A stretch of 64,000 nucleotides of DNA from an uncultured Bacteroidota bacterium (GTDB lineage: Bacteria > Bacteroidota > Bacteroidia > Flavobacteriales > Flavobacteriaceae), in contig CAJXVU010000013.1 in the NCBI GenBank assembly GCA_913062555.1, positions 23,878 through 87,877 on the forward strand, in the 5' to 3' direction. Under the pieces are notes generated by a model that was not told the DNA's origin, ran no database searches, and was given only the letters and a program-made list of their open reading frames with translations. This document shows positions 36,107 through 44,650 of the stretch, one piece after another. Position 1 is the first letter of the stretch, and each line of letters starts with the position of its first letter. Position numbers and translations under genes: made by a program.

Positions 36107-36114
36107 CAAAAATA
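36107..36114 (-). promoter_or_regulatory. -7 element for the TPR-ribH genes
   Basis: TATTTTTG on the minus strand matches TAnnTTTG and lies 21 bp upstream of the ATG at 36085, which supports that start. Confidence 0.6.
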
Positions 36115-36221
36115 AAATTTTTATTGATAAAAAAAAGCTAATTTATTTGTTATTTTTCAATAATTTGCACCTTCCTTTAAAGAATCTATAGCTTCTTATG
36201 AGTATTTAACTTACCATTTTA

Positions 36222-37304
36222 ATGATTTTAAAAACATTATCTATATTAAATTATAAAAATTTTGATGTGCAATCTTTCCAATTTGACGCCAAAATCAACT
36301 GTTTTGTTGGACCTAACGGCATTGGGAAAACCAATATTTTAGATGCTATTTATCACCTATCATTTGGGAAAAGTTATTTTAACCCAGTATCATCACAAAA
36401 TATTAAACATAACCAAGATTTCTTTGTGATAGATGGTGTTTACAACAAACAAGACCGTCAAGAAAAGATAATTGTTTCCTTAAAAAAAGGGCAAAAGAAA
36501 ATTATTAAGCGCAATGGAAAAGCTTATGAACGATTTAGTGATCATATTGGTTTCTTACCATTAGTAATTATTTCTCCTGCCGATCGAGATTTAATTACTG
36601 AGGGAAGTGATACCAGACGAAAATTCATGGATGGCGTTATTTCTCAAAGTAATAAAACTTATTTATTAGATTTAATTAATTATAATAAAGTATTATCACA
36701 GCGTAATGCACTATTAAAGTATTTTGCTTTAAATAACACCTTTAATGCTGACACATTAGATATTTATAATGAGCAACTTCATACACTTGGTCATTCAATT
36801 TATAAGATGCGTGATCAATTTTTACAAGAATTTATTCCAATTTTTAAGGCACAATACAAAGCCATTAGCAATGACAATGAAACCATTAATCTTGTATATA
36901 AAAGTGACTTAATAGATGGTGACTTAAATACTTTATTAAACGCAACCATTTATAAGGACAAGGCTTTACAATACACTAGCGTCGGCATTCATAAAGATGA
37001 TTTAAGTTTTGAAATAGAGCAGTATCCCATTAAGAAATTTGGAAGTCAAGGCCAGCAAAAAACATTTTTAATTGCTTTAAAACTCGCTCAATTCGATTTT
37101 ATAAAGAACCATAGTGGAGTGAGCCCTATTTTATTACTAGATGATATATTTGACAAACTTGACGCACAACGGGTATCTCAAATAATAAATTTGGTAGATA
37201 ATGAAAATTTTGGCCAGATATTTATTAGTGATACACATCCAGAACGTACTGAAGCCGCCATAAAACAAGTACATCAAACCTATCAAATTTTTAATTTAGC
37301 ATAA
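36222..37304 (+). CDS. recF: DNA replication and repair protein RecF
   Basis: The 360-residue SMC-like ATPase loads RecA at gaps with RecO and RecR. Walker A is [19 protein letters not shown] (about residues 28-46), the signature motif lies at [20 protein letters not shown], and Walker B is [19 protein letters not shown], followed by [11 protein letters not shown]. Length is normal. It is divergent from the TPR gene. Confidence 0.96.
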   Translation: MILKTLSILNYKNFDVQSFQFDAKINCFVGPNGIGKTNILDAIYHLSFGKSYFNPVSSQNIKHNQDFFVIDGVYNKQDRQEKIIVSLKKGQKKIIKRNGKAYERFSDHIGFLPLVIISPADRDLITEGSDTRRKFMDGVISQSNKTYLLDLINYNKVLSQRNALLKYFALNNTFNADTLDIYNEQLHTLGHSIYKMRDQFLQEFIPIFKAQYKAISNDNETINLVYKSDLIDGDLNTLLNATIYKDKALQYTSVGIHKDDLSFEIEQYPIKKFGSQGQQKTFLIALKLAQFDFIKNHSGVSPILLLDDIFDKLDAQRVSQIINLVDNENFGQIFISDTHPERTEAAIKQVHQTYQIFNLA

Positions 37305-37397
37305 GATGATAAGCTATTGAGCTAAGTAAAACTAAGCTCTTATAACCCAAATAATCAAATAAATTATTAATTTCCATCAATTTGTTAATTGATCCAT

Positions 37398-37820
37398 ATG
37401 AAATATAAAATATACTGCATATTCGCCTTAATTATTTTAAGCAGCTGCTCTCCAAAACCTAAAAAATACATAGAACATATCACGGGTTATTGGCAAATCA
37501 CTCAGGTAGAAAAGGATAATAAACTTATAAAAAAGTACACCATAAGTGCGACTGTTGATTATTTTAAAGTAGAAAGCAATTTAACTGGGTTCAAAAAAAA
37601 AGTAACACCTACTTTTGAAGGCTCCTTTATTATTTCAAAGCATCATATGCCTTTTTCTTTAAAAATTGAGAATGATTCACTAAATATTTACTATATTAAT
37701 AAGGACATTACAATTAAGGAAACGATATTAAAGGCTTCTCAAAACGAATTAATAATTACAAATTCTGAAGGATTGAAGTATACTTATAGGCCCTTTGAAA
37801 AAATAGATTTACTACCGTGA
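37398..37820 (+). CDS. Lipocalin-like lipoprotein
   Basis: The start is taken at ATG 37398; a TTG 3 codons upstream gives a less plausible signal. The 140-residue protein has a lipoprotein signal (IFALIILSSCSP). The mature part starts HITGYWQITQVEKDNK and runs as a series of beta strands (YTISATVDYFKVE, FEGSFIISKHHMPFSLKIEN, NELIITNSEGLKYTYRPFEK), consistent with a small lipocalin fold. Ligand unknown. It sits between recF and the DUF721 gene. Confidence 0.75.
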   Translation: MKYKIYCIFALIILSSCSPKPKKYIEHITGYWQITQVEKDNKLIKKYTISATVDYFKVESNLTGFKKKVTPTFEGSFIISKHHMPFSLKIENDSLNIYYINKDITIKETILKASQNELIITNSEGLKYTYRPFEKIDLLP

Positions 37821-37899
37821 AACATCCATAGCGAAATTTTGACCCAAGAAAATGACTAAATGGATATTAGTCAACCAAATTAAAAATATTAAAATATAC

Positions 37900-38196
37900 A
37901 TGAAAAAACGTCACAACGAGAATATGAGTTTAAGTGAAGCTCTTAAGGAATTTGTTGACACTAACAAGCTTCAAAAAGGCTTAGACAAAATTGATGTACA
38001 AGAAGCCTGGGTTAATTTAATGGGAAATGGGGTTAATAACTACACCACTAACGTTCAATTAAAGAACAGCACTCTGTACGTACAGTTAAGCTCTTCTGTA
38101 TTGCGTGAAGAGCTGAGTTACGGAAAAGAAAAAATAATAAATTTACTTAATGAGTCATTAGGGAAACCACTTATTAAGTCTTTAGTCCTGAGCTAA
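37900..38196 (+). CDS. DUF721 (DciA-like) domain protein
   Basis: The start is taken at ATG 37900 (98 residues, MKKRHNENMSLSEALKEFVD); the longer frame from 37852 adds residues unlike the family. DUF721 is also known as the DciA replication-helicase loader fold. Segments are LQKGLDKIDVQEAWVNLMGN, VQLKNSTLYVQLSSSVLREE and GKEKIINLLNESLGKPLIKS. The neighbourhood with recF fits the family's usual setting. A DciA role in loading DnaB is likely but inferred. Confidence 0.85.
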   Translation: MKKRHNENMSLSEALKEFVDTNKLQKGLDKIDVQEAWVNLMGNGVNNYTTNVQLKNSTLYVQLSSSVLREELSYGKEKIINLLNESLGKPLIKSLVLS

Positions 38197-38243
38197 AAGT
38201 TGAAATTTAAACCATAAAAAGAGGATGATATTAAAATTAACAC

Positions 38244-38251
38244 TATATTCG
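38244..38251 (+). promoter_or_regulatory. Possible -7 element of the cold-shock gene
   Basis: TATATTCG is one base from TAnnTTTG and lies 29 bp before the csp ATG. Confidence 0.35.
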
Positions 38252-38280
38252 CGCTTTATTAAAAATTTATAAATTACAAC

Positions 38281-38472
38281 ATGAGTAAAGGAACAGTAAA
38301 ATTCTTCAATGATTCTAAAGGATTTGGATTCATTACAGAAGAAGGATCAAGCAAAGATCACTTTGTACACATTTCAGGCTTAATCGACGAAGTTCGTGAA
38401 GGTGATGAAGTAGAATTCGATTTACAAGAAGGTAAAAAGGGATTAAACGCAGTAAACGTAAAAGTAATTTAA
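38281..38472 (+). CDS. Cold-shock protein (CspA family)
   Basis: The 63-residue single cold-shock domain binds single-stranded RNA and DNA and melts structured mRNA. RNP1 is KGFGFITEE (residues 13-21) and RNP2 is KDHFVHISG (26-34), in the order MSKGTVKFFNDSKGFGFITE. Length is normal. It is monocistronic with its own terminator. Confidence 0.96.
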   Translation: MSKGTVKFFNDSKGFGFITEEGSSKDHFVHISGLIDEVREGDEVEFDLQEGKKGLNAVNVKVI

Positions 38473-38496
38473 TATATACTTTAACATTTTACAGAC

Positions 38497-38527
38497 AAAG
38501 CCTATCATAATTATGATAGGCTTTTTT
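38497..38527 (+). terminator. Terminator of the cold-shock gene
   Basis: A perfect 28-bp palindrome (AAAGCCTATCATAA and its complement) followed by a T run to 38527. Confidence 0.93.
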
Positions 38528-38561
38528 GTTGTGCTTATTTTTTTATTTCAATATGAAGCAT

Positions 38562-38598
38562 AAAAAAAGGCTATAACTTATAAGTCATAGCCTTTTTT
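38562..38598. terminator. Terminator of ndk (works on both strands)
   Basis: GGCTATAACTT pairs with AAGTCATAGCC (one mismatch), flanked by A and T runs on both sides. On the minus strand it ends ndk, whose stop is 22 bp upstream. Confidence 0.85.
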
Positions 38599-38619
38599 CT
38601 TATATATATTTATTCTAGT

Positions 38620-39039
38620 CTAAAACATTTCTCTTCCAGAAAAATGAAAAGCACTTTCTATATTAGCATTTTCATCACTATCACTACCATGAACCGCATT
38701 TTCACCAATAGAAGCAGCGAAAAGTTTGCGAATTGTTCCATCTGCAGCTTCAGCAGGATTAGTTGCTCCAATTAAAGTTCTAAAATCATCAACTGCGTTA
38801 TCCTTCTCTAAAATAGCCGCTACAATTGGTCCACGAGTCATATACTCAACTAATTCTCCAAAAAATGGACGTTCGTTATGAACTGCATAAAATGCTTCCG
38901 CATCAGTTGTAGTCATTTGTGTTAATTTCATCGCTACAATTCTAAATCCTGAAGCTGTAATTTTCTCTAATATCGCGCCAATATTACCTTTTTCAACTGA
39001 ATCAGGCTTAAGCATTGTAAATGTTCTATTTGTTGCCAT
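38620..39039 (-). CDS. ndk: Nucleoside diphosphate kinase
   Basis: The 139-residue enzyme transfers gamma phosphate between nucleoside triphosphates and diphosphates. The N-terminus is [20 protein letters not shown] and the active-site segment is [20 protein letters not shown], whose His is phosphorylated. [19 protein letters not shown] and ARG-type [14 protein letters not shown] are also typical. Complete length. It has its own promoter and terminator. Confidence 0.97.
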   Translation of the reverse strand: MATNRTFTMLKPDSVEKGNIGAILEKITASGFRIVAMKLTQMTTTDAEAFYAVHNERPFFGELVEYMTRGPIVAAILEKDNAVDDFRTLIGATNPAEAADGTIRKLFAASIGENAVHGSDSDENANIESAFHFSGREMF

Positions 39040-39058
39040 TGTTTAATTAAATTTCGTG

Positions 39059-39088
39059 CAAAAATAACTAATTACTTGTTAAAAACAA
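39059..39088 (-). promoter_or_regulatory. Promoter of ndk
   Basis: On the minus strand TTG (39088-39086), 19 bp, TATTTTTG (39066-39059) fits the Bacteroidota consensus closely. An inverted repeat ACTTGTT-AAA-AACAAGT overlaps the -33 region and could be an operator. Confidence 0.75.
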
Positions 39089-39125
39089 GTTATGCCATCT
39101 CTAAAAAATTGTATATTCGCCTCCT

Positions 39126-40142
39126 ATGACAAAAAACGATATTTCAGATATTAATGCACTGCTTACTAAGCCTAAGCAAATCGTGATTGTACCCCATAAA
39201 AACCCCGATGGTGACGCCATAGGCTCATCATTAGCACTCTATCATTATTTAAAGCAAAAAGAGCATCATGTTAATGTTATAGCTCCAAATGATTATCCCG
39301 GTTTTTTAAAATGGATTCCAGGAGAAGAAGTGATCATAAAACATGAAACCGAAACGGAAAAATCTGATGATTTAATTAACAAAGCTGATATCATTTTTAC
39401 TTTAGATTTTAATGCACTTCATAGAACAGGCAAAATGGAAGCTGTATTAACTCGTGCTAGTGCTATTAAAATCATGATAGATCACCATCAACAACCGGAT
39501 GACTATGCGCAATATGTATATTCGGATGTGGCCATGTGTTCAACTTGCGAAATGATATATCACTTTATAGAAATGCTCGAAGACGTGCCATCTATTAACG
39601 CTGATATTGCTACTTGTATTTATACAGGGATAATGACAGATACTGGCTCATTCCGGTTTAGATCAACCACGAGTACCACACATCGAGTTATTGCTGATCT
39701 TATTGACAAAGGTGCTAATAATGCTGAAATACACAATAACGTATATGACACTAATAGTTTCAATAGAATTCAAATACTAGGCTGTGCTCTTAGTAATTTA
39801 AAATCGATTAAAGCCTATAACACCGCTTATATTACCTTATCACAAGATGAACTTAATAGTTTCAATTTCAAAAAAGGAGATACCGAAGGGGTTGTAAATT
39901 ATGCACTATCTCTTCAAGATGTTGTTTTTGCAGTCATTTTTATTGAGCATAAAAAAGAAAATATTATTAAAATATCGCTACGTTCAAAAGGAACTTTTGA
40001 TGTTAATAAATTTGCCAGGTTACATTTTAATGGCGGCGGTCATAAAAATGCCTCTGGTGGGCGTAGTGAGTTGGACCTAAAAAATACTGTTGATAAATTT
40101 ATTAGTATCTTACCCACATATAATAAAGACCTCAGCATATGA
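39126..40142 (+). CDS. DHH-family phosphoesterase, NrnA-like
   Basis: The 338-residue protein is a bifunctional oligoribonuclease and pAp phosphatase of the DHH/DHHA1 class. Metal ligands sit in IVIVPHKNPDGDAIGSSLAL, FTLDFNALHRTG and MIDHHQQPDDYA, then MTDTGSFRFRST. The DHHA1 substrate-binding motif is HFNGGGHKNASGGRSELD. It cleaves short RNA oligomers and pAp in the cytosol. It overlaps gldI by 4 bp, so the two are coupled. Confidence 0.93.
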   Translation: MTKNDISDINALLTKPKQIVIVPHKNPDGDAIGSSLALYHYLKQKEHHVNVIAPNDYPGFLKWIPGEEVIIKHETETEKSDDLINKADIIFTLDFNALHRTGKMEAVLTRASAIKIMIDHHQQPDDYAQYVYSDVAMCSTCEMIYHFIEMLEDVPSINADIATCIYTGIMTDTGSFRFRSTTSTTHRVIADLIDKGANNAEIHNNVYDTNSFNRIQILGCALSNLKSIKAYNTAYITLSQDELNSFNFKKGDTEGVVNYALSLQDVVFAVIFIEHKKENIIKISLRSKGTFDVNKFARLHFNGGGHKNASGGRSELDLKNTVDKFISILPTYNKDLSI

Positions 40143-40684
40143 AAAAACTAATAATCATAGCCCTACTTATGATTGCGATGGTTGCTTGTAAAACTCCTGA
40201 TGCACGCCAACCAATCTCTGTAAAAACGGGCTCTTTTATTGACAAATCTGTTCAACGTAATATCAAGCTCAATCAGCAAGAGCATGATCTGATCGAGCAA
40301 ATAATAAAAGACAACCCTAACACGAACTATATTGCTGCCGAACACGGTTTTTGGTATTATTACAATACACAGATTGAAAGTGACAGTATTAACCCCAAAT
40401 TTGGTGACATTGTCAATTTCAATTATAATATTACTGATTTTAACGGGGTGACTATTTATAGCACACAAGAAATAAAAACAAAAAATTATGCTGTTGATCA
40501 AGAGGAACTATTCTCTGGCCTACGTGAAGGCATAAAATTATTGAAGGCTGGTGAAACAGCTACCTTTCTTTTTCCTTCACAAAAAGCATATGGATATTAT
40601 GGAGACACCAATCGTATTGGTTTAAACACACCCATTATATGCAAAGTAACAATTAATACAATAACTCAAAAAGAAACGAATTAA
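40139..40684 (+). CDS. gldI: Gliding-motility peptidyl-prolyl isomerase GldI
   Basis: The 181-residue lipoprotein (lipobox MIAMVAC) has a C-terminal FKBP-type domain: FGDIVNFNYNITDFNGVTIY, then GLREGIKLLKAGETATFLFP and KAYGYYGDTNRIGLNTPIIC. GldI is required for gliding and folding of T9SS parts in Flavobacterium johnsoniae. Its presence supports a gliding-capable or T9SS-bearing organism. Next to it is the cyclophilin-FKBP fusion gene. Confidence 0.88.
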   Translation: MKKLIIIALLMIAMVACKTPDARQPISVKTGSFIDKSVQRNIKLNQQEHDLIEQIIKDNPNTNYIAAEHGFWYYYNTQIESDSINPKFGDIVNFNYNITDFNGVTIYSTQEIKTKNYAVDQEELFSGLREGIKLLKAGETATFLFPSQKAYGYYGDTNRIGLNTPIICKVTINTITQKETN

Positions 40685-40686
40685 CA

Positions 40687-41907
40687 ATGAACTTTTTTAA
40701 ACATTCAATGAAAATTATTGCGCTAGCTTTATTTACAACATTCATGTCATGTAATGACAGATACCCCGATTTAGAGGATGGGTTATATGCTGAGATCGTG
40801 ACCTCAATGGACACTATAGTTGCAAAGCTTTATTACGATAAAACTCCGGTAACTGTAGCAAATTTTGTGGCTCTTGCCGAAGGAAATCATCCAATGGTTG
40901 ATAGTACTTTTAAAGGTAAAAAATTCTACAATGGAATTCTTTTTCACCGTGTTATGAATAATTTTATGATTCAAGCTGGTGATCCTACAGCAACCGGCTC
41001 TGGAAGTCCAGGATATCGTTTTGGAGATGAATTTGATATCTCACTAAAGCATAACAAAGCTGGTGTCTTATCGATGGCCAACGGTGGTCCTGGAACAAAT
41101 GGCAGTCAGTTTTTCATAACAGAAGTACCAACACCTTGGTTAGATGCCTTTGATGCACAAGGAAATTTAAAAAATTGCGAGAACCCTAGAGTGGGTTGTC
41201 ATACTGTTTTTGGAGAAGTGGTTTTAGGGTTAAACATTCAAGACTCAATCTCTAATGTTAAAGTAGGTCCTGGAAACAGACCAGAAAAAGATGTCACTAT
41301 TCTTGAAATAAACATCATTCGAAAAGGATTTGATGCCACCAATTTTGACGCCGTTAAAACTTGGGAAACAGAATTACCAAAACTTGAAGAAAAAGCAAAT
41401 GAGAAAGCCGAAGCGGCTCGTAAACTAGCCGAGGAAGCTCAAAAATTAATTGATGACAAATCAAGTAGTGCAGTTGCTGAAATATTAGCAATTTTAGAAG
41501 ATTACAAAAGTAAAGCCAAAACCCTTCCTTCAGGATTAATGCAGTATAATATTGTGAAAGGAAATGGTATTAAACCAAAACAAGGAACTAAAGCAAATAT
41601 GTTTTATCAAGGATTCTTTACTGATGGAAAACTATTAGACACCAACAGTAAAGAACTTTCTGAAAAATTCGGAATTTATAACGCACAACGTGATCAACAA
41701 GGTGGTTACAATGCAATTCCAATGACTATAAGTCCAGATGCACAATTAATTGCTGGGTTTAAAGAAGGAATGGCTAATATGAGCGTTGGTGACAAGACTT
41801 TCTTTTATATTCCTGCACATTTAGCTTATGGAGAAACTGGACGCCCTCCAGTAAAACCAAATACCGATTTAGTATTTATTCTTGAAATGGTATCTAGTGT
41901 AAACTAA
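40687..41907 (+). CDS. Cyclophilin-FKBP fusion peptidyl-prolyl isomerase (lipoprotein)
   Basis: The 406-residue protein has a lipoprotein signal (IALALFTTFMSC). The N-terminal cyclophilin domain has KFYNGILFHRVMNNFMIQAG, then DEFDISLKHNKAGVLSMANG and NGSQFFITEVPTPWLDAFDA with the active-site Arg in FHRV. A charged helix (KANEKAEAARKLAEEAQKLI) joins it to a C-terminal FKBP domain (LPSGLMQYNIVKGNGIKPKQ, then GFKEGMANMSVGDKTFFYIP). Two different isomerase types in one protein suggest a periplasmic folding helper. It follows gldI by 2 bp. Confidence 0.92.
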   Translation: MNFFKHSMKIIALALFTTFMSCNDRYPDLEDGLYAEIVTSMDTIVAKLYYDKTPVTVANFVALAEGNHPMVDSTFKGKKFYNGILFHRVMNNFMIQAGDPTATGSGSPGYRFGDEFDISLKHNKAGVLSMANGGPGTNGSQFFITEVPTPWLDAFDAQGNLKNCENPRVGCHTVFGEVVLGLNIQDSISNVKVGPGNRPEKDVTILEINIIRKGFDATNFDAVKTWETELPKLEEKANEKAEAARKLAEEAQKLIDDKSSSAVAEILAILEDYKSKAKTLPSGLMQYNIVKGNGIKPKQGTKANMFYQGFFTDGKLLDTNSKELSEKFGIYNAQRDQQGGYNAIPMTISPDAQLIAGFKEGMANMSVGDKTFFYIPAHLAYGETGRPPVKPNTDLVFILEMVSSVN

Positions 41908-41928
41908 TTCCGTTTGAAAATAAGAACA

Positions 41929-41962
41929 TAAAAAATGCAGCTCACTGAGCTGCATTTTTTAT
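41929..41962. terminator. Bidirectional terminator between the isomerase and pepD genes
   Basis: A perfect 14-bp stem (AAAAAATGCAGCTC and its complement) around a 3-nt loop, with A and T ends on both strands. Confidence 0.93.
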
Positions 41963-41966
41963 GTTT

Positions 41967-43430
41967 CTATTTTTTTGGAATCTCCTTCAAAACCTCAAGT
42001 ACAAATTTCCAATATTTTTGTACCGATGATATTTGAGTCCTTTCATCTGGAGAGTGAGCCCCTTTAATATTGGGTCCAAAACTTATCATATCCATATCTG
42101 GATAATTTGTCCCCAAAATTCCACATTCAAGGCCTGCATGGCAAGCCGCGACGTGAGCCTCTTTGCCGTTATTTATCTCTTTATAAAGTTTAGACAATAC
42201 TTTCAAAATATCGGAATCCATATTTGGAGTCCATCCCGGGTAACTTCCAGAGAATTGGACTTCACATCCTGTGAGCTCAAAAGTTGCACGTAACATATTA
42301 GCCAAATCCATTTTTGATGATTCAACCGAAGAACGTGTTAAACATCCTATTTTAATCGCTCCATCTTTTACAATCACACGAGCAATATTATTTGAGGTTT
42401 CTACCAATTCTGGAATATCAGCACTCATTCTATATACGCCATTATACGCCGCATAAATAGCCCTTGTCAATCCCTCTTGAACGCCTAAGTCCATGATTTT
42501 TGATGGCAACTCAATCTCAGAGATACTGATTTCTAAATTTGGTTCCATTGTTTTATATTCGGCAGTAATTATTGCAGATTGCTGTTGCATTTCAAATTCA
42601 AAAGCTTCTATATGAACAGCATCAATGACTACATTTGCAAAACTTTCCCTAGGAATAGCATTCCGTAGGCTACCACCATCAATTTCTGAAATTCGCAATC
42701 CGAAGTTTTCAAATCCATCAAATAATACCCTATTCAAAATTTTATTAGAATTTCCAAATCCCTTATGGATATCCATTCCTGAATGTCCTCCTTGTAAGCC
42801 TTTAACAACTATGCTATAACCAATTTTAAATTCTGGCGTATCTTCTTCTTGATAAGCTCTTGTCGCTGTAACATCAATTCCCCCTGCACAGCCAACACCA
42901 ATTTCATCATCTTCTTCAGTATCGAGATTTAATAAAATATCACCTTGTAATATTTCACCTTTTAAACCCATGGCACCAGTCATTCCTGTTTCTTCATCTA
43001 TGGTAAATAATGCTTCAATTGCAGGATGAACAATAGTTTCACTCTCTAATATCGACATTATGGTTGCAACACCAATACCATTATCGGCTCCCAGAGTGGT
43101 TCCTTTTGCTTTAACCCAATCCCCCTCAATAAACATTTCAATTCCTTGTGTATCAAAATTGAAATTAGTATCACCATTCTTTTGATGTACCATATCCAAG
43201 TGCGACTGCATCACAATGGTCTTTCTGTCTTCCATTCCTGATGTCGCTGGCTTTTTTATAATGACATTACCAATCTCATCTTCAATAGTTTCTAAACCAA
43301 GATTAGTGCCAAATGCTTTCATGAACGCAATAACACGTTCTTCTTTTTTTGATGGTCTTGGCACCGCATTTAAATCGGCGAATTTATTCCAAAGCTGTTG
43401 TGGCTCTAATTGTCTTATTTCTGAATTCAT
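41967..43430 (-). CDS. pepD: Aminoacyl-histidine dipeptidase (M20 family)
   Basis: The 487-residue zinc dipeptidase has the M20 metal motifs VMQSHLDMVHQKNGD, TTLGADNGIGVATIMSILES and TIDEETGMTGAMGLKG, then HSGMDIHKGFGNSNKILNRV. The PepD family cleaves Xaa-His and related dipeptides in the cytosol. Length and motif order fit (about 485). It is a single gene with its own promoter, opposite the isomerases. Confidence 0.93.
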   Translation of the reverse strand: MNSEIRQLEPQQLWNKFADLNAVPRPSKKEERVIAFMKAFGTNLGLETIEDEIGNVIIKKPATSGMEDRKTIVMQSHLDMVHQKNGDTNFNFDTQGIEMFIEGDWVKAKGTTLGADNGIGVATIMSILESETIVHPAIEALFTIDEETGMTGAMGLKGEILQGDILLNLDTEEDDEIGVGCAGGIDVTATRAYQEEDTPEFKIGYSIVVKGLQGGHSGMDIHKGFGNSNKILNRVLFDGFENFGLRISEIDGGSLRNAIPRESFANVVIDAVHIEAFEFEMQQQSAIITAEYKTMEPNLEISISEIELPSKIMDLGVQEGLTRAIYAAYNGVYRMSADIPELVETSNNIARVIVKDGAIKIGCLTRSSVESSKMDLANMLRATFELTGCEVQFSGSYPGWTPNMDSDILKVLSKLYKEINNGKEAHVAACHAGLECGILGTNYPDMDMISFGPNIKGAHSPDERTQISSVQKYWKFVLEVLKEIPKK

Positions 43431-43450
43431 GAATTTTTATAAAAGTTTCA

Positions 43451-43458
43451 CAAAGGTA
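43451..43458 (-). promoter_or_regulatory. -7 element of pepD
   Basis: TACCTTTG on the minus strand matches TAnnTTTG, 20 bp before the pepD ATG at 43430. No TTG -33 at the usual distance. Confidence 0.5.
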
Positions 43459-43492
43459 ATTATTACAATTAAGGATTTATAAAACATTTTCT

Positions 43493-43500
43493 TATTTTTG
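43493..43500 (+). promoter_or_regulatory. -7 element of the DUF3810 gene, nearly leaderless
   Basis: TATTTTTG is an exact TAnnTTTG and ends only 4 bp before the ATG at 43505, so the transcript is expected to start at or within a few bases of the start codon. Confidence 0.55.
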
Positions 43501-43504
43501 AGAG

Positions 43505-44569
43505 ATGCTCAAGAATAAGAAAATAATTATCGCGCTTAGTTTAATTCCTCAATATTTCATTATTAAACTCCTCGCCCACTATCCTGAAGTTGTAGAAACG
43601 TATTATAGCCATGGTGTATATCCGGTTACTTCAAAATTATTACGCTTCATGTTGGGCTGGATCCCTTTTTCTATTGGGGATATTTTATATACTATAGCAG
43701 GTATTTATATTATACGATGGCTTATTCTAAATAGAAAACGAATTATTAAAGACTCAAAAGCTTGGCTAATTGACGTGTTTTCGGCTGTTTCAATATTATA
43801 TTTTGCTTTTCATATATTTTGGGGATTAAATTACTACCGCCTGCCGGTACATAAAGCACTCAATATTGATAATAAGTATACCACAGTTGATTTAATTGAA
43901 GTCACTAAACAACTGATTCAAAAATCTAATGAAATTCATTTACGCATTGTGAGTAATGATACCGTGAAAGTAAGTATCCCGTATACCAAACGTGAACTAC
44001 TTAATAAAACAGCAAACGGATATGCCAATTTAGCAAATGTTTTTCCAAATTTGGAACACCAAGTACAAAGCACAAAACTATCATTATACAGCTTACCACT
44101 TACCTACATGGGCTTTAGTGGTTATTTAAACCCCTTTACAAATGAAGCTCAAATTGATGGATTAATCCCCTTATACCAATACCCAACAACTGCTTGTCAT
44201 GAAGAAGCCCACCAATTAGGATATGCCGCTGAAAATGAGACTAATTTTATTGGCGGTTTAGCAGCAATCCATAATGATGATGTATATTTTAAATATTCGG
44301 GATATATTTTCGCACTGAGACACTGTATCAATGAAGTGTACAATAGAGATAAAGAGGTTCATAAAACCCTTATATCAACTATAAACAACGGCATTTTATT
44401 AAACTACCAAGAAACCTATACATTTTGGAATGGTTATGAAAATCCGTTAGAACCTCTTTTTAAAATACTCTATGGAAATTATTTAAAAGCCAACAATCAA
44501 GACAAAGGGATTGAGAGCTATAGTTATGCAGTTGCATTGATGGTGAATTATTTTAAAATTCAGCCATAA
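43505..44569 (+). CDS. DUF3810-family membrane protein with HExxH motif
   Basis: The 354-residue protein has membrane helices in its first 130 residues (LLRFMLGWIPFSIGDILYTI, DVFSAVSILYFAFHIFWGL). The zinc-protease-like motif HEEAH in YPTTACHEEAHQLGYAAENE is followed by TNFIGGLAAI. DUF3810 homologs keep this HExxH, which suggests a membrane metalloprotease, but no activity is proven to my knowledge. It is a single gene. Confidence 0.85.
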   Translation: MLKNKKIIIALSLIPQYFIIKLLAHYPEVVETYYSHGVYPVTSKLLRFMLGWIPFSIGDILYTIAGIYIIRWLILNRKRIIKDSKAWLIDVFSAVSILYFAFHIFWGLNYYRLPVHKALNIDNKYTTVDLIEVTKQLIQKSNEIHLRIVSNDTVKVSIPYTKRELLNKTANGYANLANVFPNLEHQVQSTKLSLYSLPLTYMGFSGYLNPFTNEAQIDGLIPLYQYPTTACHEEAHQLGYAAENETNFIGGLAAIHNDDVYFKYSGYIFALRHCINEVYNRDKEVHKTLISTINNGILLNYQETYTFWNGYENPLEPLFKILYGNYLKANNQDKGIESYSYAVALMVNYFKIQP

Positions 44570-44650
44570 AATAAACGTTAAAAAAATCTTAATTACTCTT
44601 AAGAACTTACATATTCTGTATCTTTAAAAACTAATTCTTACTAACCAAAA

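Noticed and set aside
35311..36221. FMN riboswitch before ribH
   Set aside because: The gap before ribH is 4 bp and the operon leader is about 20 nt, too short for an RFN element.
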